DNA from: Tetranychus cinnabarinus
Lineage: Eukaryota; Arthropoda; Arachnida; Trombidiformes; Tetranychidae
Direction: 5' to 3'
Length of the DNA stretch: 64,000 nt
Assembly: GCA_022266195.1 (NCBI GenBank)
Contig: WHVY01000003.1
Coordinates: 4,898,001 to 4,962,000 of the forward strand
Shown: positions 1 through 9,900 of the stretch, piece by piece
How the letters are laid out: every line of letters starts with the position of its first letter
Numbering within the stretch: position 1 is the first letter of the stretch
Program-made: the position numbers and the translations under genes
The notes under the pieces: generated by a model
Databases searched by the model: none
What the model was told of the DNA's origin: nothing
What the model saw: only the letters and a program-made list of their open reading frames with translations

Positions 1-14
1 GGCACAAAACTTAC

Positions 15-1579
15 GATTCTGTCAACAGTGTGATGATACTTTCTTGGAGTGAAGCACTGTAGTCGTCATATTTTTCAACGAGCTCTTTGCTCTGGAAAAT
101 ACAAAACAAAAAAGGTTAGTTGAATCGAAATATAGAAAAAAACACAATAGACTTACGAGACTGATAGCAACATCATGAAGACGATTACTGCGATTAGAGA
201 GACACTGCATCCATAAGTCCATCATTTGTTTAGAAAATACTAATTTAGCCTGAGGTGAGAAATGAGAACAATTAAATAGTCAATATGATTTTCTACAAAT
301 TACAAAAATAATACTAACATTGGACTCATTTAGATGAGGTAGAATGGAGTTTAAGAGAGAGAAACCCAAGCGGTGATATGCACCATTATTCGAATGATCG
401 AGACCAAATAAGGTATCTAAATAGAGATGAATAAAATGGGCTTAATAAAGTTCTAGAAGATCAATAGATTTTAGATTTACCATTGAAAACAGGTCCCCAA
501 AAAGCCTCCAATTTGTCGTTTTCATTTAGATACAGAAAAAGTTCTAAACATGCAGGGTGCACTAAAGGTAAATGAACGACAGTCGCCTAGAAGAGAAGAT
601 AATAATACATTGATTATTAAAATGTTCAAACATTAATGATGGAAATGACTTCTCTTACCTTAACATAGTCAATCAAATTATCAGGAGAGTCCAAGTCAAC
701 AGTAGGTATACGGTCAAGAACCAGAGAGAGCTCCTGAATACATAAACAATGACAAATTTAAAGATGAATAAATAAGAAACATACTCTCGAATGAACCCTT
801 GAATAAACTTTCGAATAATTACCGGATGTTTATTAATCAATAAGATGAGATATAAATGGAAAGGATGTGTATCTCCTCCTTCGTTGAATTTCAGCGATGA
901 GTTTAGTATTTTACCAAAACTATCAGGCTCAAATTGGCTATCAAATAGCTTTGCAAAGATGTTACAAATGGCAACGTTACACTTAGGTTTTTTGACTCCT
1001 AATTGAACCATAAATCGAATCAATTGCTCAAATGTTTTCTTCTCAGAAATATCCAAACGATTGGATTGTACGATAGCAGTAAAAATCAACGTCCAGCCTG
1101 TGACGCCTTCTAAACTAAGATCATTCACATCTCCAAGAATCCGTTTGGCAATCTCAAATAGTTTAATAATTTGAAAATCAGGAAATGAAAAAAGTATTTC
1201 AGTAAGAAGAATAGTTGAGCCAATTTTTGATGCGTCTTTAGTTGATTTAGTCCCTTTGATCAGACGCTCGACAACATAATTGAAATCATGACTATCGCAA
1301 TTCTTCTAAAGAAAAGGAAAAAAATGATAACAGATTAAAATAACACGACAGTTAAACACAGAGTATAAAATGAAAATAAAACAACGACAGAATATTAGAA
1401 AGATAAAGAGAAAACTATAATTGAGATATTTTACTTACCTTGTCTTTAGAAATTATTTTAAGTATTTTGTTAGCTGAACTCAAACGGAGTTTAGCATCAT
1501 TGCAATGAAGTTTAGGAAATAGGTCCAGAATCTCCTGGTTGACTTGATAGTTCGGACGATTAATTTGATGATCACTCAT
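15..1579 (-). CDS. MYBBP1A: MYBBP1A / POL5-like nucleolar protein, 5' part (partial, runs off left edge)
   Basis: Seven coding exons on the minus strand can be joined in frame: 1439-1579, 823-1305, 659-733, 481-586, 319-416, 157-249 and 15-91, the last ending at a GTAAGT donor so that the gene continues outside the window. The start MSDHQINRPNY is at 1579. Family resemblance to MYBBP1A (yeast Pol5) is seen in the N-terminal blocks: LDLFPKLHCNDAKLRLSSA, YVVERLIKGTKSTKDASKIG (human: LKRLITGLGVGRETARPCYS), then a helical-repeat stretch with LPLVHPACLELFLYLNENDK and GAYHRLGFSLLNSILPHL. These proteins are nucleolar, HEAT-like repeat factors of rRNA transcription and ribosome biogenesis. For the exon 2/3 junction a strong-looking GTATGT donor at 784 would break the frame. 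The weaker GTAATT donor at 822 keeps it and gives a length like the human protein, so I chose that one. The gene is head-to-head with SNU13 at 2024. Confidence 0.82.
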
Positions 1580-2023
1580 GATTAACACAAAAATAAGAGA
1601 TTAATAGTTACGACGAACACAAATGTTTACAATTCAAATTAACGTGGTTTAACATGTGCAACTTTCGGTTACCAATCTCATTCACCCATTGGTTCGTTTG
1701 CAAGTCACATGGTATCGATAACATCGATATTTATCGATATCAAGCACTGCAGCAAAAATCGATTCTCTCATATTTGAAAAGGAAATGTTTTTATGCTTAA
1801 AGAAAGAGGAAAAGAAAGTATTTACATTGAGAGCCATCTGTTGGTCCAAGTACCCGTTTATGATATTTTCGGTTTATTTCTTTCATTACTTGACTGATAT
1901 TTCACGTTTTAGCCACATGCTTTAAATTTGAAAAGTTTGAATCATTTATCATTTACGATTGTTCTATACATTGCCGAATAAATATTGATTTAAAGATTGT
2001 TTTAGTAAATTCACCGATTAATT
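1580..2023. promoter_or_regulatory. Shared divergent promoter region of MYBBP1A-like gene and SNU13 copy 1
   Basis: These 444 bp separate two start codons pointing away from each other. Near the middle are two perfect TATCGATA octamers (1713-1720 and 1732-1739) with another ATCGAT (1723-1728) between them and one more ATCGAT near 1759. No TATA box is evident near either start. In Drosophila TATCGATA is the DRE bound by DREF, found at many growth and housekeeping promoters. Its use here is inference. Confidence 0.55.
1713..1739. promoter_or_regulatory. Paired TATCGATA (DRE-type) sites
   Basis: Two copies of the palindrome TATCGATA at 1713-1720 and 1732-1739, start-to-start spacing 19 bp, with ATCGAT at 1723-1728 between them. 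They sit between the divergent MYBBP1A-like and SNU13 genes. Function is inferred from the insect DREF literature, not shown by the sequence. Confidence 0.5.
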
Positions 2024-2593
2024 ATGGTAAGTATTTATTCATTTTAAAATTCCGACAAACGATTGTTTGTATTAATGATATTAAATCTCTATTTGTCTCA
2101 ATTTTTTTCTCAACAGACTTCCGAAGGAATAAATCCCAAAGCATATCCATTAGCTGATGACCAATTGACTGCTAAAATTTTGAAGCTAATTCAACAAGCT
2201 GCAAATTATAAACAAATTAAGAAAGGAGCTAATGAGGCTACCAAAACATTAGCAAGAAATTTGGCCCAATTGATAGTTATGGCCGCTGATGCTGAACCAT
2301 TGGAAATTTTATTACACTTGCCACTTCTGTGTGAAGATAAAAATGTTCCTTATGTTTTTGTCAAATCTAAACATGGTAAGATATTTCATTGTTTTTTGCT
2401 CTCTTAAATGTTTAAATATGTTTCAACCTTTTCCCTTTTTTAATATAATATATTTAATTTATTCGCAGCTCTTGGTCGTGCTTGTGGAGTATCAAGATCA
2501 GTTATTGCATGTTCGATTATTGCCAATGAAGGAAGCCAATTGACACCTCAAATCACATCTCTACAGAGTGAAATTGAAAAGCTCCTTATTTAA
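2024..2593 (+). CDS. SNU13: SNU13 / NHP2L1 (15.5K) RNA-binding protein, copy 1
   Basis: Three exons: 2024-2026 (only the ATG), 2117-2375 and 2469-2593, giving 128 residues, exactly the usual length of SNU13/NHP2L1. The protein is an L7Ae/L30e-fold K-turn binder that acts in the nucleus in U4 snRNP assembly and in box C/D snoRNPs. Visible family blocks are NPKAYPLADDQLT near the N-terminus, QIKKGANEATKTLARN (RNA-contact loop), AADAEPLEILLHLPLLCEDK, VPYVFVKSK and ALGRACGVSRSVIACSI. Exon 1 contributes only the initiator Met, with ATG directly abutting the GTAAGT donor. The gene is divergent from the MYBBP1A-like gene. An almost identical second copy with the same predicted protein lies at 15756-16317. 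Confidence 0.93.
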
Positions 2594-2811
2594 TTAATTT
2601 TTGACATTTTTTGCTCTATTTTCCATATAAAGTTATTTAATTGGAAACAATGTTTCAATGTTATTCTTTACAAAGACTGGACGCGATCGAGTGTGGATAA
2701 GCAGTGGATAGTAAAAAAGTTGAAAGCAGGCTAGAAAAAAATGACAATATATCTGAAGCATTCAAAGTTTGAAGGTTTTTCAAAATTTTGCTCTTTTTCC
2801 ATGTCAAAAGA
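2594..2811. other. SNU13 copy 1 downstream region, part of the duplicated block
   Basis: Non-coding. From the stop codon on, it remains alignable in patches with the sequence downstream of SNU13 copy 2 (16318-16600), for example the shared GACGCGATYGAGTGTGGATA segment, and so belongs to the segmental duplication. Confidence 0.6.
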
Positions 2812-2952
2812 ATTGCGATGAAGTTTAGGAAATAGTTCCAGAGTCTCCCGGTTGACTTGATAGTTCGGACGATTAATTTGATGATCACCCATGATTAACA
2901 CAAAAATAAGAGATAGTTACGACGAACATAAATGTTTACAATTCAAATTAAC
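2812..2952 (-). pseudogene. Displaced copy of the MYBBP1A first-exon region
   Basis: These 141 bp are a close copy of 1499-1643, the first 80 or so coding bases of the MYBBP1A-like gene, its ATG and part of its 5' flank. There are a few substitutions and one 4-base deletion (TAAT missing from the ATTAATAGTTACG stretch). The Met codon is kept, but there is no splice donor or downstream exon, so it is a non-functional fragment. It interrupts the homology between this block and the 16.3-17.0 kb block. Confidence 0.85.
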
Positions 2953-3140
2953 ATTCACAACCAATGTGATGAATCTTTTACGAAAACGATCTTTGACAAC
3001 TCGATGGCACAGAAAATAAGTTGAAAGAATGATACAGATGATCCAAAATCAGCGTCAAATAAGTACCAATTAAGCTTAAGGTTCGAGGTTTCTCGATGCA
3101 AAAAGATAGTGAACAAGCAACCGGAACCGAACTTTTTTAT
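2953..3140. repeat. Degraded copy of the membrane-segment ORF found at 16564-16809
   Basis: Sequence from ATTCACAACC to the Ly6 gene 3' end matches 16606-16851 of the duplicated block, with indels that break the reading frame seen there. On the minus strand a part still reads WYLFDA before frame loss. It follows the stop codon of the Ly6-like gene and probably serves as its 3' flank. Confidence 0.55.
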
Positions 3141-3922
3141 TCAGAATAGTAGGAAAATGGCAAACATTAACCAAATGATTAATAAATTCCCGTGAGATAT
3201 AAAACCTTGGTTACAGCCATCTTTACTGTTGCATGTACAGATTTCACGCAGGACATTGTATGAATCTGGAATGGGTGTGTCGGAAGGACATAAAAACGAT
3301 TAGGAACATATTAAGCTTCAGTATTTGATACAAAGTTTTGCCAATGAACTGACAAATCAATGAGAACAATGTAATTTTTTAATCAAATTAACTCTCTCCG
3401 CTTTAATCTTACCTGTTTGGTAGTGACAAACATGTTCGTTACCAGTCCCTTCTCCTGGTTCACCCAAATAAGCACAAGATCGAGTTACTCTCCATTCGTT
3501 GTCGACCTTCTGTCTAATCTTTCGACACATTGTTGCTTTAACTCCAATCAAACTGGCTACAAATAAACCATAAATAAATTTGGTCAGAATCTTTTCCAAT
3601 AAGATTGAAAGATATGACCAAAATATTACATTAGAATACTTACGAGTTGACGGTTTATGAGGGTCATTATTGCAATCACTTAGTGGTATTGATTCGTTAA
3701 TGAATGGATCATTACATTTAGGATCCGTTCTACTATTACAAAGCCAACACTTGATAGCAGCTCCTGGATGTAAATATAAATTAATTTACGAGAATGGAAG
3801 GAAAATAAGAGTTCTAAAAGTTGCAACCAGGAAATATTGATAGCAGATTGACCAGTAAACTTACCTGAATGAAAAAGTGTCATAAAGCTAACTAGAATCA
3901 TCAGAACTGATGCGTTATTCAT
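3141..3922 (-). CDS. Secreted/GPI-anchored Ly6 (quiver/sleepless-like) three-finger protein
   Basis: Four exons on the minus strand, 3865-3922, 3644-3763, 3413-3556 and 3141-3265, join in frame to 148 residues. An N-terminal signal peptide (MNNASVLMILVSFMTLFHSG) precedes a ten-cysteine UPAR/Ly6 domain: IKCWLCNSRTDPKC, SDC, ATMCRKIRQKVDNEWRVTRSC, HVCHYQTG and EICTCNSKDGCN, ending in the diagnostic C-N. A C-terminal hydrophobic stretch (LLIIWLMFAIFLLF) directly before the stop is typical of a GPI-anchor signal. The CRKI.QKV..EWR and YLGEPG blocks resemble the arthropod quiver/sleepless group, which modulates channels and receptors at the cell surface; which member this is cannot be told. The final exon sits in a separate short block after an intron and is easily missed. 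A broken duplicate lies at 16852-17803. Confidence 0.85.
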
Positions 3923-4312
3923 TTTAAAATTTCTATAATTGATCAGCCAATCTCACTTCAAGTTATAAAAAAATTAAAAATAGATCAAAATTTCATATCA
4001 TAAAACAAAGTTTATGATAAATTATTGTTTTCATTTGGTGAAAGTATTGGTGTCTTGGTTACTGGTAACCGGTTTATGGTTAGAGGGGAAGGGAAGTTCA
4101 GATGTTAGTAAATTTTTGGTCAAAATTAAGTCTAATTCGATATAGTTCAGATAATTTATGGTGGATTGAAATAGATTTATAATCTTTTCCAGTAAATTTT
4201 AAAATTTAGTTGGATAGTTTCGAATAATCAAGTTTTTTAATTAGAATTAAAACTTGAAATAAATTTACACTAATCAGAAGCAAAGCACAATTTCAACTGA
4301 TAAATATACTAT
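3923..4312. other. Gap between the Ly6-like gene start and the COX6A-like gene end
   Basis: 390 bp of AT-rich sequence upstream of the Ly6 gene and downstream of COX6A. I see no coding potential, TATA box or repeat worth naming. Confidence 0.5.
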
Positions 4313-4756
4313 TTAATCTTCATCATCATCATCTGGAAGATCATCCAATAAATCGGGCATTGGTAAACCAGCTTCTCTACGAGCAGCATATTCAGCTGGT
4401 GATCGACCTCTAGGCCATCCAAAAAGCGGTTCAATACCATCACCCCATGGGAACTTCTTTCTAATTACTCCCAAGTACTCGTAACGAGGTGGCAATACAG
4501 GTTCTTCATTAATTTCGATTTGCATCTCATAATATGAATGAATTCGAGCCCAGATAATTATAGGAATAACTAAATAAAATGTTGTAAATTCAAGTATGCT
4601 CTCAGTTGAAAAGGGACCAGAAACACCACCAACCTCACCAGCAGCTGAATGAGCCCATCTCCTATTGACCGAAGCAAATGCAGCTCTGGTTAACGATTTA
4701 GCAGACCCTTGCTGGCGAGCAATCAAAGGTAAAGCTTTCCTTAGTGCACCAAACAT
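4313..4756 (-). CDS. COX6A: Cytochrome c oxidase subunit 6A-like mitochondrial protein
   Basis: A single coding exon of 147 codons. The Met at 4756 is chosen because it begins a basic, Ala/Ser-rich mitochondrial targeting stretch (residues 1-36) and a 5' UTR intron appears to end just upstream (acceptor ...ATTATTAG at 4771, donor GTAAGT at 4931); an in-frame upstream extension to 4846 would lie in that intron. One membrane helix (about residues 56-70) is followed by PPRYEYLGVIRKKFPWGDG at 89-107. This Y.YL...K.FPWGDG...LF block is the hallmark of subunit VIa of complex IV, an inner-membrane regulatory subunit. The end is unusual: instead of the normal LFHNPHVN... ending there is a longer tail with RGRSPAEYAARREAGLP and a terminal DLLDDLPDDDDED acidic run. 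Assignment rests mainly on the FPWGDG block and topology. Confidence 0.75.
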   Translation of the reverse strand: MFGALRKALPLIARQQGSAKSLTRAAFASVNRRWAHSAAGEVGGVSGPFSTESILEFTTFYLVIPIIIWARIHSYYEMQIEINEEPVLPPRYEYLGVIRKKFPWGDGIEPLFGWPRGRSPAEYAARREAGLPMPDLLDDLPDDDDED

Positions 4757-6901
4757 CCTGATAAACAAGCCTAATAATTGCAAGGACCCAAAAGAAAACA
4801 AATAAGAGTCAGTTATAGTAACAATACAGAGAAGATTAGAGTTCAATCAAGCCAGTACCATAATGAACTGGCTAAATCCTTGAAGCTCTAAGAAATGGTT
4901 AGTAGTATGATGGATAATAATTTAGACTTACCTTAGTTAAGGCCAAAATAATTAATTAATTAGGAACAAACAGAAATAAAACAAAAATTGTAAGATGACA
5001 AAATTTGTCCTTTAGGTTTAGCTCAGTACAGCCATCTATGAAACAAATGATTAGGTAAAGAAGGTGACCTTCCCTCAATGATGACTCATCGAGAGAAACG
5101 TCATGATGACGTAATTAGTGGAAGCTTGAGTATGTTGTGAAAGTGATTTTGTTGAAGAGCTGAACACAAGTTAAACCATAAGGGGAAAGAACAATTAGTA
5201 AATAAGTTGAGACATTAAACAAAACGGTGTAAACATTGTTCTTGTTTTGTTTCTGTTCGTCTATTAATTTATTAGTTTAATTTATCAAAAAGTGTCTTTA
5301 ATAAAATAATTCTCATCACCTAAATCTAATTGTTCTAACTTTTCTTCCTCTTGTACTTTGATAATCTTTACTATTAAAGTCTTTCCCTATTCTCAACATT
5401 TTTGCTCTCGCTATTTTTTCTTTATCATCATCTTTTGCTTTCCTCTTTTTTTACTCTCTGTTTCCCAGTAAAACGGTTTAACATGCCCAATAATAATGTT
5501 GAATTATTATTACAGTGATTTACTTGTATTTAAAATTTTCATCGACAGTGTAAATAAGTCTATACCATCTTTAATCAACAACAATATCAACTACAATCAT
5601 CGCCATTTGATGGTTAAACCAGTGCAATCATCAATGTGTTGGATCAGATCTCTTTTATTTCATCGTTGATAACTGTTTTTCCCCTCTCTTTTGCTCTCTC
5701 ACCTCTTTTCCTACGGTGAAATTCATCAAGACACTGTTATTAATTGAATAGTAACATTAATTGTTGGAGCAAACACACGCATATATACACACACACATAC
5801 ATAAAGAAAGGAAGGAAGGAAAATTATTATCATAGTACTTATACTATTAATACTATTGCTATTATTGATACATTATTGCCATTATTCAATTAACCATATT
5901 AATTTATTATTATCATGTTATTACTACGTCTACCAGTTGATTTTCAAGTCAAGTCTAACTAACCACCAACAGCAGTGCAATCAACGTTGAACCTGATATT
6001 TTACGCAAGCCAATTTGGAGACACACTAACCAATACTAAACAAGGCAACAGAGAATCAAAAACCAAAGCCATTAGCATAAACCGGAAATATACTTGAAAA
6101 ATTTTAAGTTGAATAATCGCCGGGTCTTCGAGTGCAATTGAATCAACTCTTTTTTCTCTCTGTTTTTGCTCTTCTCCCTCCCTCTATCTCTATTTCTCTC
6201 TAAACACTCGTTTACTCATCTATTCACTCATCCTTGATTCTATCAACTTCTCTCTATCTCTCTCTCTCTCTATTTCAAACTTGTTTTTCTTCACGTTTGA
6301 TGAATAAGTTGATTTTGATTAACGATAATCCAAAGTGACAACTATTGATCTCACCTAACGGTCTTGGCAAACAGCGGTATAAATTTTGAATAATCATCCC
6401 AGAGCTATCAATTCACAATCTTCTAATCAATTTTTACTAAATCTTCTCAAGTGAACAAAGAATTCTATTATGGCGAAGGAATGAAAATTTCGCCAGTTCA
6501 GACTTTTACAGAGTTTTTTCATGTCTGGTAACACAATTCTAGTCAACTTAGTGGTCGCCGTTTTCCGCTACTCGCCATAATCACAAACACATCATTAACT
6601 TTACCCACTAAATCTCAATTTTTATCAATAACCATCATAATCATCCAGCCATAAATTCATTTTGTCGTCTTAACCTTTGATTTGTCAATCCTCTTTCTCT
6701 TAACTGATGTGATCATTCGACCAAAATCAAAAAAAGCAAAGTTAATTATATAATACTATCATAAGTATTATAAAACAACGATCATAACCAATCATTACTA
6801 ATACCAACGAGTGACCCTATCAACCACACTCATCTTCAAATTGTCTTCTGTATCTTCTCTCTTTCAACTCCAATTTTCGTACTTACTTTAATTAATACCA
6901 A
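4757..6901. other. COX6A 5' UTR/intron and 5' region of the dual-specificity phosphatase
   Basis: The left part holds the presumed COX6A 5' UTR exon and intron (intron 4771-4931). The rest, up to the ATG at 6902, is non-coding with simple-sequence patches (ACAC/ATAC and GGAA near 5770-5822, CT-rich near 6245-6275). It probably holds the phosphatase promoter and 5' UTR. I see no conserved coding block in it. Confidence 0.5.
5769..5822. repeat. Simple repeats (AC/AT and GGAA)
   Basis: An alternating purine-pyrimidine run of ACACACGCATATATACACACACA type is followed directly by a GAAAGGAAGGAAGGA run. Short microsatellite in the non-coding 5' region. Confidence 0.8.
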
Positions 6902-9900
6902 ATGGATGTACCAGAAGTCACCAAGCAAGCAACATGCAATTTAAACTTAGTCGATATTGACACACTGGCCTCATATATTAAAAATGGTCGGCAAAATATA
7001 TTAATCTTGGATATGAGATCTTTTCTTGAATATAACACAAGCCATATCTCAACTTCATCTCAAGTCACCTCGTCAAAGCTTGTTTTAAGACGTTTACAAC
7101 AAGGAAAGGTTAGTAGCTTAATCAATAATTTATTAGTGTCCATAAAGTTTTAATTTCTATATAAATCGTCTTCATATATTTCTGATTAACTTTCTAATTT
7201 TCTTTCTTTCTTTTCCCACTTAGTTAACTGCTAATGAAATGATCACTAATGTCGTTGGCTGTGAGCCTGATCCAAATGTGGAAATTATCCTTTATGATCA
7301 TGATTCAAAAAATTTCACTTCAATACCCGAGGATTGTTTTCTTGCTGTTTTCATATCAAAATTGGTATCAACTTTCAAAAATGTTAGCTTACTGATTGGA
7401 GGATTTATCAACTTTCAGTCAAAATATCCAGATCTCTGTGAAGCCAAAAAATATTTAACATCATTATCACAACCTTGTCTTCCAACAATCAATCCAGGAC
7501 CTACAAAAATTTTACCTTTCCTTTACTTAGGCTCTCAACATGATGCTTACAACAAAGAGCTTTTAAAGGTACTAATTATCAAATGCTGCCAATGAATAGC
7601 TTTCTTATGTAATTCCTAAAAGTTATTTCTAATTAAGTTCATATAAATTGCCAAAATATTTCATTTTAATGAATGATTTATCTTTTGGTATTTATAGATG
7701 AACATTTCAGGCTATTGTTAGTTTATGAATGATTCTTGAATACTCTCTATTAGATTGACATTGTATTTCAACACAATTGCTGATAGCTTGAATTATAAAT
7801 TGTCCTGTTAAGTGTATCTTTTTCTTCAACGTTCAACGTTAATTTTTCAAGCCATTAGAAGTTAAATCTTGGATAACATAATCTTTTCATTCAGCTCTAA
7901 GAGATGAACATGTTCAAGTCAAGTAGGAAAAGTGTGGATAATGTCAATTTTTATCTTACAATCTGATTTTTCTTTCCAGAATTACTACAACATATTGATT
8001 TAACCCGAAACGAAGATTGAATTCTCCCTAAAATGAAATGGACTCTTTTATTTTAACCTTTGGCTCTTAAAATAATGTAATCCAGCAATCAATTGGTTTC
8101 ATTGTATTTTTGGATAACATATTTTTCTGAACAAGCTTTTGTATTTCATCCAATTACTACCTGATTTGGATATGTGTTGCTATCTTACCATCGATTATGA
8201 AGTCACAGATTGAGATTCAGCCTCTGGTTATTGAACGAAGTCCAATAAGAATTTTTCACAGAAAAATGAACTCCAATGAAAATAATGGCTCGTTTCAGTT
8301 TGTATGAATTCAGACCTTGGCTATAAAGTAATCCTTTTCATTTTAGATTACAATTTCTTTAATTTATGAAAAACAAAGAGCTCCAGGAGTTTCAATCATC
8401 AATTTGGGCTAAATCAATATGGGATTATCGTAATTCGCTGTTTTCCTGATGACAATTAATTCTCACTTTCCAACAGAAAGAAACTTATAAAGTAAAAGCC
8501 TTAAAAATCAATATTTGTTCAAACTTGACTAACTCAGAAGAAATTTTAAGCTAGTAATTTTTATCAATTTTTTTCCTCAATTTAAAATTCTCTAAATTGG
8601 TTCATGAAATTATGTTTACCAAATATTAATCCAGCTTCTTTCCTTTTCTCAACACAGACTCATAATATCACGTACGAGCTAAATGTTAGCATTACTTGTC
8701 CAAAGCCTGACTTTGTTCAAGAATCTCATTTCATGCGGATACCTGTTAACGATAATTACAGTGAAAAATTGCTTCCTTATTTTCCGATGGCATTTAATTT
8801 TCTTGGTAAGTTAATTTTAATTTACATTTTCGGAAACTTTGCTTTTCATTGGGAGCAAAACATCCGTTGAGTAGATATTCAAATAAAATTTATGTTTCAT
8901 TCATGATGTTTTTCTCAAAGCACTCAAACCTTGGGTATTCTTTTTAATTTAAATTTAATTGTTTAGTTCTCGATACATGCCTGCTAAAAATAAACAGCTA
9001 AATATAATCTTGTTGAATTCAAATCCGACGTTGTTCATGAGCTCATCATTAAAAATCGTGCAAATGAAAACCTTCGAAACTTTCAGCCAAAAATCATGAG
9101 ATACCGTTAATTTCATTGTAAGTTTGCGACTAATAATTGAAATACTTTCGACTACAACTAAATCATAAACCGAAATATTACAGAGTCAATATCAAACAAG
9201 TTGAGACTTTAACTGAACAGATTTCAAGAAAATCAAATTAATACTAATTATGAATAATATCAAATGAACTTTGTTAAATTTCTGAGCAAGTATCATGAAG
9301 GGCTTGCAAACGTGCTGAATCAACATGACTTTAATGTCCATTTCTTGTCTAGTTGAATAATAAGTAACAAGGACTTTAATTATCAATAAGCAAATACGTT
9401 TAGTATTTATTTAATACTTATCAATATTTATCAGTTTATACACCTTTTTCTGACTCTTATTATATTGTTTGATTCAATTTTATTATTTTTGAGTTTCATT
9501 TGTTCTGCAGCTGAGTAATCATGTTGTTTCGCTGTTGATTCAATTGAATAATTGTACCTTATATTTTATTATTTTGTTTACATTTCCTCTCGTTTAACAG
9601 TAAATCGCATTATTTTTTATTTGATTTGCCTCTTTCACCCAAAATTAACCTTAACCTAATCAAACTTATTAGATTTTGTTAAGCTACTATATTGAGTTAT
9701 TTAATGTATCACGTTGATTAAAATTTTACCAAAGGTACCAAAGTTGTTCATCATTCAGAATTTCATTCAAAATTTTGAGGCTCTTCAGTTCTAACTCAAC
9801 TATTAGTAATGAATTTATGCAATGTTTTTGTAATCAAAAATAGCTATTTAATTAGTAGCTTATTAACTTAGTAACTGTAAACATAGTCTAATGATATTTC

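Noticed and set aside
779..784. GTATGT donor for MYBBP1A exon 2
   Set aside because: Although stronger, it shifts the frame of the next exon into a stop. The GTAATT donor at 822 keeps frame and family length.
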